Shown one piece after another: positions 30,003-35,466 of a stretch of 35,466 nt of DNA. The stretch comes from an uncultured Oscillospiraceae bacterium. Its GTDB lineage: Bacteria; Bacillota; Clostridia; Oscillospirales; Acutalibacteraceae. The notes beneath the pieces are model-generated. The model did no database searches and was not told the origin of the DNA. It worked only from the letters and a program-made list of their open reading frames with translations. Position 1 is the first letter of the stretch. The number at the start of each line of letters is the position of its first letter. The translations under genes and the position numbers were made by a program. The DNA lies in assembly GCA_959596515.1 (NCBI GenBank), contig CAUFXR010000014.1:1-35466 (forward strand), written 5' to 3'.

Positions 30003-31552
30003 GGGAGATTTCTTTTTCTTTGGAAGAGGGGGAGTTTTTCCTTTTGAGTGGAGCATCGGGCAGTGGAAAGACCACCCTTTTGCGTCAGCTGAAGCCGGCG
30101 ATCGCCCCTTATGGGAAAAGCCAGGGGACGATTTTATACGAGGGAAATCCGGTGAAAGAATTGGAAAAACATCGGGTCGCCTTGGAAATCGGATTTGTGT
30201 TCCAATCTCCAGACGCACAGATTGTCACGGATCAGGTGTCGTCCGAGCTTGCTTTCGGACTGGAAAACGCGGGAGTGTCGCCGGAGGAAATCCGCCGGCG
30301 GGTAGCGGAAATGGCAGGTTTTTTTGGGATTGAGAGCTGGTATCATAAAGAAATCAACGTTCTTTCCGGCGGCCAGAAGCAAATGCTTAATTTGGCGTCA
30401 GTGATGGTGATGAATCCGAAGGTGCTGATTTTAGACGAGCCAACATCACAACTGGATCCGATCTCCGCCGGGAATTTTATCGGCATGCTGGAAAAACTGA
30501 ACCGAGAGCTAGGGCAGACCATTCTGTTAACCGAACACAGGCAGGAAGATTTGTTTCCCTTGGCGGATCGGGTCGGGCTGATGGAACAGGGACAGATGCG
30601 GACTGTGCTGCCGCCGAAAGAGATGGCCTCCTTTTTGTTAAAGGAAAAAATCCCTTTGGCGAAAGCCCTGCCAACTCCGGCGAAAATCGCCTGGGCGCTG
30701 GGAAAGCAAGAGAAACTTCCCCTGACGATGAAAGAGGGAAGAAATTTTTTGCTATCCCTCCCGAAGAAAGAGAGTCTGAAAAGTGCCCCAAAGGCGGAGA
30801 AGAAAGGCGGGGAGAGGATACTGGAAGCAAAACATCTTTTCTTCCGGTACGGCAAGGAAACTCCTGATGTGTTAAAGGATTTTTCCCTGACGCTGGAGAA
30901 GAGCCGGTGCTTGGCGATGCTGGGCGGAAACGGCGCGGGAAAAACGACGGCCCTGCAGGTGCTGGCGGGAATTCTTCCGGCGTATCGGGGTAAAATGAAA
31001 AGGAAAACGGAAAAAATCGCCTATCTGTCTCAGAATCCAAGATTCGTGTTTTTGACCGAGAGCCTGAGGGAGGATTTCACCTTGGCCTGTGGCAATGCCG
31101 GGGATTGGGAAGAAAAGCTGGAGCGATCGCTTTTCTTTCAAAAACTGATTCCGCTGTTGGAGCGGAATCCCATGGACTTGTCCGGCGGAGAGCTGCAAAA
31201 AGCGGCCTTGTTCAAGGTGATCTTGACAGAACCGGATGTCATTTTGCTGGATGAGCCTACCAAAGGGCTGGACCCCTTCGCCAAAGAAGAGCTTGGAACT
31301 GTTTTTCAAGAATGGACGGCTTGCGGGAAAAGCCTGGTGCTGGTCACCCACGATATTGAGTTTTCGGCTCAGTACGCGGACCGCTGCGCGTTTCTTTTCG
31401 ATGGCGGGGTAGTATCTCAGGGCGAGCCGGAGATGTTCTTTTCAACCAATCAATTCTATACCACTGCCGCGTGTAAAATGTCCCGGGGGATTCTGGACAG
31501 CGCGGTAACTGGGGAAGAGGTGATCCGCCGTGCGTCTGGCGATGATCGTTAG
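29939..31552 (+). CDS. Fused double ATPase of an ECF transporter (EcfA-EcfA', CbrU-like)
   Basis: A 537-residue protein with two complete ABC ATPase domains in tandem. Domain 1 has Walker A GASGSGKT (38-45), the Q-loop at FQSPD, signature LSGGQKQ (142-148), Walker B LILDEPT (to 169) and switch His in LLTEHR. Domain 2 has GGNGAGKT (329-336), LSGGELQ (414-420), ILLDEPTKGLD and LVTHD. A linker of about 60 residues joins them. Most ECF systems encode the two ATPases separately; fused forms are known. The ATG at 29939 lies within the 3' end of ecfT, behind GGGGAGG; a longer frame from 29054 is the shadow of ecfT. It overlaps the S-component gene by 23 bases, indicating tight translational coupling. 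Confidence 0.94.
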   Translation: MALFEVQNFSFTYPKAQEPTLREISFSLEEGEFFLLSGASGSGKTTLLRQLKPAIAPYGKSQGTILYEGNPVKELEKHRVALEIGFVFQSPDAQIVTDQVSSELAFGLENAGVSPEEIRRRVAEMAGFFGIESWYHKEINVLSGGQKQMLNLASVMVMNPKVLILDEPTSQLDPISAGNFIGMLEKLNRELGQTILLTEHRQEDLFPLADRVGLMEQGQMRTVLPPKEMASFLLKEKIPLAKALPTPAKIAWALGKQEKLPLTMKEGRNFLLSLPKKESLKSAPKAEKKGGERILEAKHLFFRYGKETPDVLKDFSLTLEKSRCLAMLGGNGAGKTTALQVLAGILPAYRGKMKRKTEKIAYLSQNPRFVFLTESLREDFTLACGNAGDWEEKLERSLFFQKLIPLLERNPMDLSGGELQKAALFKVILTEPDVILLDEPTKGLDPFAKEELGTVFQEWTACGKSLVLVTHDIEFSAQYADRCAFLFDGGVVSQGEPEMFFSTNQFYTTAACKMSRGILDSAVTGEEVIRRASGDDR

Positions 31553-32150
31553 CTTTCTGCTGGCCGGCGGAGCCTGTCTTCTGTTCTTTTTCTCCTTTGA
31601 GAAGCGAAAGCCCTCAGTAAAGGATATCCTTCCCGTAGTGGTAATGGTGGCGGTGGCTTCGGCGGGACGGGTAGTGTTTAATTTCCTGCCCCAAATTCAG
31701 CCGGTCACCGCGATCGTAATCATTATGGGTGTTTACTGCGGAAAACAGACCGGCTTTCTCACCGGCGCTTTATGCGCGTTGGTGTCCAATCTCTTTCTAG
31801 GCCAAGGCCCTTGGACCCCTTTTCAAATGCTGGCCTGGGGTTTAGTAGGAGTGCTGGCCGCGGTTTTGGCCCAGCTACCATTCTTTCGCAGAACCTGGGC
31901 CGTTTGTATTTACGGCTTTTTAGCGGGCTTTCTTTACGGGGCCGTCACCGATTTGTGGACGGTCATAGCGATGGGGGAAAGTTTAAGCTGGCCCTTGGTT
32001 TTTATAACCTACGCCGCGGCGGTTCCCTTCAATGTGCTTCACGGTGTGGGTAACGTTGTTTTTTTGCTGCTTCTTTACCGACCGATGGGAAGCAAATTAA
32101 AAAGAATTCAGGAAAAATTTGGAGTGCTGGCTTCCGGTAACAATCCATGA
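31530..32150 (+). CDS. ECF transporter substrate-binding S component, probably for cobalamin (CbrT-like)
   Basis: A 206-residue protein with about six hydrophobic segments. The pattern AVASAGRVVFNFLPQIQPVTAIVIIMGVYCGKQTGFLTGALCALVSNLFLGQGPWTPFQM is typical of the CbrT-type S components predicted for cobalamin or corrin transport. It should bind the vitamin outside and hand it across the membrane with EcfT and the ATPase. The GTG start (31530) is behind GGGAAGAGG and overlaps the ATPase gene. Specificity for B12 rests on the riboswitch and the adenosyltransferase as well as on the motif pattern. Confidence 0.87.
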   Translation: MRLAMIVSFLLAGGACLLFFFSFEKRKPSVKDILPVVVMVAVASAGRVVFNFLPQIQPVTAIVIIMGVYCGKQTGFLTGALCALVSNLFLGQGPWTPFQMLAWGLVGVLAAVLAQLPFFRRTWAVCIYGFLAGFLYGAVTDLWTVIAMGESLSWPLVFITYAAAVPFNVLHGVGNVVFLLLLYRPMGSKLKRIQEKFGVLASGNNP

Positions 32151-32193
32151 AACCGGAATCGGTACTCAGCGTTCAGAGGGAGTGAGCGACAAT

Positions 32194-32718
32194 ATGAAGA
32201 GTTGCATCCATATTTACTGCGGAGACGGAAAAGGAAAAACCACCGCCGCCGCCGGTTTAGCGGCTCGAATGGCGGGGCATGGGAAAAAGGTGCTGTTCGT
32301 CCAGTTCTTTAAGGGAGGAGAAACCGGGGAGATCAATTTATTCTCGACTCTGCCTCAATTTCAAATTTTTAGAATCGAAAAGCCATTTCCCTTCACTTTC
32401 CAGATGAACGAGACACAGAAGCGGGAACTGCGGGAACTCCATAATGACCTTCTGCGCCGGGCGCTGGAAAAATGCCGGAGAGAGGAGATCTCGTTAGCGG
32501 TCCTGGATGAGGTGTTCCCGGCACTTCAGGAGGATTTGCTGGATGAAGCTTTGCTGCGGGAATTTCTCTCTGAACAGAGTGAGCGGATAGAATTGGTGAT
32601 GACCGGCAGGACGCCGCCCCAAGACTATTTGGACCGAGCGGACTATATTACGGAAATGACCATGAGGAAACATCCTTACGCCAAGGGTCTGGAGGCCAGG
32701 CTGGGTGTGGAATATTAA
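32194..32718 (+). CDS. Cob(I)yrinic acid a,c-diamide/cobalamin adenosyltransferase, CobA/BtuR type
   Basis: A 174-residue P-loop enzyme that attaches the 5'-deoxyadenosyl group of ATP to reduced cobalamin or its precursor. The unusual P-loop GDGKGKTTAAAGLA lies near residue 9, followed by VLFVQFFKGGETGE, LAVLDEVFPAL, and the family end ELVMTGRTPPQDYLDRADYITEMTMRKHPY. The ATG at 32194 is used; an in-frame GTG at 32182 abuts the AGAGGGAG ribosome site and is less likely. It is the last gene of the riboswitch operon, followed by a terminator. Its job here is to turn imported cobalamin into coenzyme B12, which then feeds back on the riboswitch. Confidence 0.92.
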   Translation: MKSCIHIYCGDGKGKTTAAAGLAARMAGHGKKVLFVQFFKGGETGEINLFSTLPQFQIFRIEKPFPFTFQMNETQKRELRELHNDLLRRALEKCRREEISLAVLDEVFPALQEDLLDEALLREFLSEQSERIELVMTGRTPPQDYLDRADYITEMTMRKHPYAKGLEARLGVEY

Positions 32719-32735
32719 TAGTTGGAAAACATCTT

Positions 32736-32764
32736 AAAAGCGCGGAGCATCCCGCGCTTTTTTT
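32736..32764 (+). terminator. Terminator of the cobalamin operon
   Basis: AAAAGCGCGG pairs with CCGCGCTTTT around AGCATC, followed by further T; 18 bases after the adenosyltransferase stop. Confidence 0.9.
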
Positions 32765-33042
32765 ATACGCTTTTGGCTTGAAAAACAGGCGGCTTCCGAG
32801 ATAGATTACAGGGAAAGTTAAAGGCCCGGACTACGAAAAAATAGACTGTGGATAATAGCTTTTAAAAAGAGAGAAACTGTCATCGAAACGGCCATAACCT
32901 GTAAAGAAATTACGGGAAAATTGTTTTGAAAGGAAAACATCCTGATAGGGAACAATCTGGTGCTCAAAAAATAATAACCAGATCATCGGCTCAGGAAGGG
33001 TTCTATCTTCCTCCAGAGAGGTTTCTTGTTAAAAAAGGCTTC
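32765..33042 (+). other. Gap between the cobalamin operon and the DUF1893 gene
   Basis: No gene or known RNA is seen; only a weak ATCTGG/CCAGAT inverted repeat (32955-32982). Confidence 0.5.
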
Positions 33043-33071
33043 TTGACTTTAGGAAACAATCTCGTTATTCT
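33043..33071 (+). promoter_or_regulatory. Promoter of the DUF1893-aldo/keto reductase transcript
   Basis: TTGACT (33043-33048), 17-base spacer, TATTCT (33066-33071). Confidence 0.6.
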
Positions 33072-33106
33072 TAAAGATAGAAATCATGTTCAGGAGGAGT
33101 GAGCTT

Positions 33107-33526
33107 TTGACAGAGATACAGCTTCATGAACTTTTAAAAGAGAACGGATATACATTAGCGATTTTGAAAGAGGATCAAGTGGTATTCCACTCGCAGGAAA
33201 GAGGCTTGAAACCCCTTTATCAGTTGTATCGGCAGAAGCCCGAGCTTTTACGGGAAGGGACAGTCGTGGATAAGGTGACGGGAAAGGCCGCCGCCATACT
33301 GGCTGTTTTGGGAGGCGCTAAAGAGGTCTATTCTGACTTAATTAGCGAGCACGCCTTGGAGGTGCTGCAATCTGGCGGAGTGAAAGCGCGATACGGCGAG
33401 AAAGCGGCGTACATTATCAATCGGACAAAAACCGGGATGTGCCCCATGGAAGCTTTGGTGATGGATGCGGTCTCACCAGAGGAAGGGGTCATGCGGTTAA
33501 TCGAATTTTTTGAAAAAAGGAGTTAA
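33107..33526 (+). CDS. DUF1893 family protein
   Basis: A 139-residue cytoplasmic protein of the DUF1893 family, whose function is unknown to me. Features matching the family are YTLAILKEDQVVFHSQERGLKPLYQL, the glycine-rich VDKVTGKAAAILAVLGGAKEVYSDLISEHAL, and the C-terminal NRTKTGMCPMEALV. The fold is cytidine-deaminase-like in related proteins, but no zinc-site HxE/PCxxC set is obvious here. The start is taken as TTG 33107, nine bases after AGGAGG; the ATG at 33086 would put the ribosome site inside the protein. It ends 12 bases before the aldo/keto reductase and should be co-transcribed with it. Confidence 0.82.
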   Translation: MTEIQLHELLKENGYTLAILKEDQVVFHSQERGLKPLYQLYRQKPELLREGTVVDKVTGKAAAILAVLGGAKEVYSDLISEHALEVLQSGGVKARYGEKAAYIINRTKTGMCPMEALVMDAVSPEEGVMRLIEFFEKRS

Positions 33527-33538
33527 AGGAGGAACAAA

Positions 33539-34693
33539 ATGGAACAGCGGAAAATGAAAAACACTGGGGAAATGGTATCTCTATTAGGCTTGGGATGCAT
33601 GCGTTTTCCCCACATGACCCCGGATAGCGACGACATCAACGTGGAAAAAGCGGAAAAAATGATTGACTACGCCATTAAACACGGCATCAATTATTTTGAC
33701 ACCGCTTATCCTTATCACGGGGAGAGGTCTGAGCCGTTTTTGGGTCAGACGATGAAGAAATACCCACGGGAAAGTTTTTATCTTGCCAGCAAGCTTCCTA
33801 TGTGGTATCTGAAAAAAGAAGAGGATGTAGCTCGCTATTTTGAAGCGCAGCTGGAGCGCTGCCAGGTGAAATATTTTGATTTTTACCTCTGCCACGCCAT
33901 GAACGCGGAACGTTTTCAGATGCTTCAGGAATATCATATTTTCGAGAAACTGGCAGAATATAAAAAACAGGGAAAAATTCGTCATATCGGTTTTTCCTTC
34001 CATGACTCTCCGGAAGTACTGGAGAAAATCTGCAGCGCTTATCCCTGGGAATTCGTCCAGATCCAACTGAACTATCTGGACTGGGATTTCCAGGATGCAA
34101 AAACTCAGTATGAGATTTTAGAGCGTCACGGCCTGCCTACGATTATCATGGAACCGGTGCGGGGCGGCGCATTGGCGGATTTGGGAGAGGAAACCAACCG
34201 AGTACTGAAGCAGGCGAACGAAAAGGCCAGCATCGCTTCCTGGGCGATCCGCTACGCAGCGTCTCTGCCTAATGTATTGACTGTGCTCAGCGGCATGTCT
34301 ACCGACGAGCAGCTGGCGGATAATATCCAGACCATGACGGAATTCCAGCCTTTATCAGCGGAGGAAAGAAAAACCCTGGAGAGCGCTTTGAAAATTTATC
34401 GCAAAAACGTCCTTATCCCCTGCACCGGATGCCGCTACTGCGCGGATTGCCCGATGAAAATCGATATTCCTTTGATCTTCCGGCTTTATAACCACTTTTC
34501 CATGAATCGGCACACCCTTAACAAGCCCGAAAACGAATTTATGGCGGATTATCAGAAAATTGAGGAATCCTGCCGGGCGGACCAGTGTATCGGCTGCCAA
34601 AACTGCGTTTCCCACTGTCCTCAGAATATCCAGGTTCCCGACGAATTGGCGAAAATCGCGTCGTTTGTCGAGAAACTGGGGAAAAAGAAATAA
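33539..34693 (+). CDS. Aldo/keto reductase with C-terminal two-cluster ferredoxin domain
   Basis: A 384-residue protein. Residues 1-285 form an aldo/keto reductase TIM barrel with the catalytic tetrad D54, Y59, K85 and H119 (FDTAYPYHG, ASKLP, LCHAMN). The C-terminal part carries two 4Fe-4S motifs: C295, C298, C301, C304 in CTGCRYCADCP and C350, C353, C356, C360 in CIGCQNCVSHCP. Fusion of the two is a widespread anaerobe family in which electrons may pass between NAD(P)H and ferredoxin or flavodoxin partners; the substrate is unknown. AAGGAGG precedes the ATG. It follows DUF1893 closely, ends at a strong terminator, and is followed by a MarR regulator on a separate promoter. Confidence 0.93.
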   Translation: MEQRKMKNTGEMVSLLGLGCMRFPHMTPDSDDINVEKAEKMIDYAIKHGINYFDTAYPYHGERSEPFLGQTMKKYPRESFYLASKLPMWYLKKEEDVARYFEAQLERCQVKYFDFYLCHAMNAERFQMLQEYHIFEKLAEYKKQGKIRHIGFSFHDSPEVLEKICSAYPWEFVQIQLNYLDWDFQDAKTQYEILERHGLPTIIMEPVRGGALADLGEETNRVLKQANEKASIASWAIRYAASLPNVLTVLSGMSTDEQLADNIQTMTEFQPLSAEERKTLESALKIYRKNVLIPCTGCRYCADCPMKIDIPLIFRLYNHFSMNRHTLNKPENEFMADYQKIEESCRADQCIGCQNCVSHCPQNIQVPDELAKIASFVEKLGKKK

Positions 34694-34721
34694 ATGGAAA
34701 ACAAATAGAAAACAAATAACT

Positions 34722-34765
34722 CAAAGCCTTCAGCGCGAAAAATTATCGCGCCGGAGGCTTTTTCT
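34722..34765 (+). terminator. Terminator after the aldo/keto reductase
   Basis: AAAGCCT...GCGCGA pairs with TCGCGC...AGGCTTT around AAAATTA, ending in TTTTTC. Confidence 0.85.
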
Positions 34766-34893
34766 TGCCCAAAGGAAAGCAGTAAAAAGAATTGTTTGCC
34801 TATCCCGGAGCTCTGCCGCAGTATGTGAGATGGAGTTCTCAGGTCGCTTTCGCCGGAAAGTGAAATTTTTTCAAAATGTTCATAGTCTTTTCA

Positions 34894-34921
34894 TTGCTTT
34901 TTTTCAGGATCAGGATATAAT
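34894..34921 (+). promoter_or_regulatory. Promoter of the MarR gene
   Basis: TTGCTT (34894-34899), 16-base spacer, TATAAT (34916-34921). Confidence 0.7.
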
Positions 34922-34956
34922 AATTAAATAGCTCAATAATTAACGAGGTGAACATT

Positions 34957-35430
34957 ATGTCGGAATCTGCCGTACGGACGGAAAGACTTTTAGAATCTCT
35001 AACCAATATGCATCATGTTTTCCGTTGCTTGCCGCCGACAGGCGTGATCAACAAAGGCGAGTTTTACGTTTTGCAACATATTTTTCAACAGATGAAGCAA
35101 AAGAACATGAACTACATTACTCCTACCGAGCTGAGCGAAGCCATGGGGGTGACAAAACCGGCAATCAGTAAAATGCTGAATGTTTTAGAGAATAAAGGGT
35201 ATATTGTAAGGCAGCAGGATCCTAAAGACCGGCGTGCTGTCTATGTGACCCTGACGGAAAAAGGGCAAACCGTCAGAGAGGAATCCATGAAGGTTATGAA
35301 GGATGGTTTGGATCAGATCATCCGGCAGATGGGAAACGAAACCACTGACCGGCTGATTGACACACTGCAAGATTTCTTTCAAGCGGTGCGGCGATGCTAT
35401 CCTCACGATAAAAACGGCACTGTAAAGTAA
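34957..35430 (+). CDS. MarR-family transcriptional regulator
   Basis: A 157-residue dimeric winged-helix regulator. The recognition region is ITPTELSEAMGVTKPAISKMLNVLENKGYIVRQQDPKDRRAVYVTLTEKGQ, with the beta-wing DPKDRRAVYV, flanked by N- and C-terminal dimer helices. The ATG at 34957 is preferred because GAGGTG lies six bases upstream; an in-frame GTG at 34948 falls inside that site. MarR proteins often control an adjacent exporter or stress gene; whatever follows is beyond the window end. It has its own promoter, so it need not regulate the aldo/keto reductase upstream. Confidence 0.93.
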   Translation: MSESAVRTERLLESLTNMHHVFRCLPPTGVINKGEFYVLQHIFQQMKQKNMNYITPTELSEAMGVTKPAISKMLNVLENKGYIVRQQDPKDRRAVYVTLTEKGQTVREESMKVMKDGLDQIIRQMGNETTDRLIDTLQDFFQAVRRCYPHDKNGTVK

Positions 35431-35466
35431 ATATGAAAAATTAGGACCCGAAATCAGCCAATATCG

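Overview
The window looks like chromosomal DNA from an anaerobic, gut-type Clostridia/Oscillospiraceae-like Firmicute. This is inferred from strong AGGAGG-type ribosome binding sites, sigma-A promoters, a sortase-type xPKTG anchor, an ECF vitamin transporter, oxygen-sensitive enzymes (Fe-dependent dehydrogenase, ferredoxin-tailed aldo/keto reductase) and GTG/TTG starts. No tRNA, rRNA, CRISPR array, intact insertion sequence or phage gene was seen. Functional assignments come from reading motifs; no database search was possible.

Region 1 (1-9.9 kb) is a carbohydrate island. A ROK-family repressor and a downstream galM run leftward. A rightward cluster encodes an Fe-dependent alcohol dehydrogenase, an ADP-dependent PFK/glucokinase-family sugar kinase, a 6-phospho-3-hexuloisomerase-like SIS protein, a rhamnulokinase-like FGGY kinase, a VOC protein and a fructose-6-phosphate-aldolase-like transaldolase. 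Both divergent promoters have exact consensus hexamers. There is no transporter, and the combination matches no pathway I can name; it reads as oxidation or reduction of a polyol/ketose, phosphorylation, isomerisation and retro-aldol cleavage.

Region 2 (10-20.6 kb) is mixed housekeeping and C3/sugar metabolism: a ribokinase-like PfkB kinase, an SPFH membrane protein with a ribbon-helix-helix partner, a YbaK/ProX-type tRNA deacylase, a MOFRL glycerate kinase, thioredoxin reductase, glycerol dehydrogenase, and a MATE exporter followed by a second PfkB kinase. Glycerol dehydrogenase and glycerate kinase could handle the dihydroxyacetone and glycerate released by the aldolase and dehydrogenases.

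Region 3 (20.6-26.5 kb) holds an ECF sigma factor translationally coupled to a membrane protein with an anti-sigma-like N-terminus and a large beta-propeller, an AraC regulator, and a HAD phosphatase. A six-copy 18-bp tandem repeat lies just upstream of the sigma gene.

Region 4 (26.5-32.8 kb) is the most interesting part: a cobalamin-riboswitch operon. It encodes a sortase-anchored alpha/alpha-barrel protein and a probable lipoprotein with a DUF4430 domain, which together look like a split bacterial version of animal intrinsic factor/transcobalamin. These are followed by EcfT, a fused double EcfA ATPase, an S component and a BtuR/CobA adenosyltransferase: capture, import and adenosylation of vitamin B12 in one transcript. 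The operon promoter and the divergent HAD promoter appear to share a single palindromic -35 box.

Region 5 (33-35.5 kb) has a DUF1893 protein, an aldo/keto reductase with a two-cluster ferredoxin tail, and a MarR regulator.
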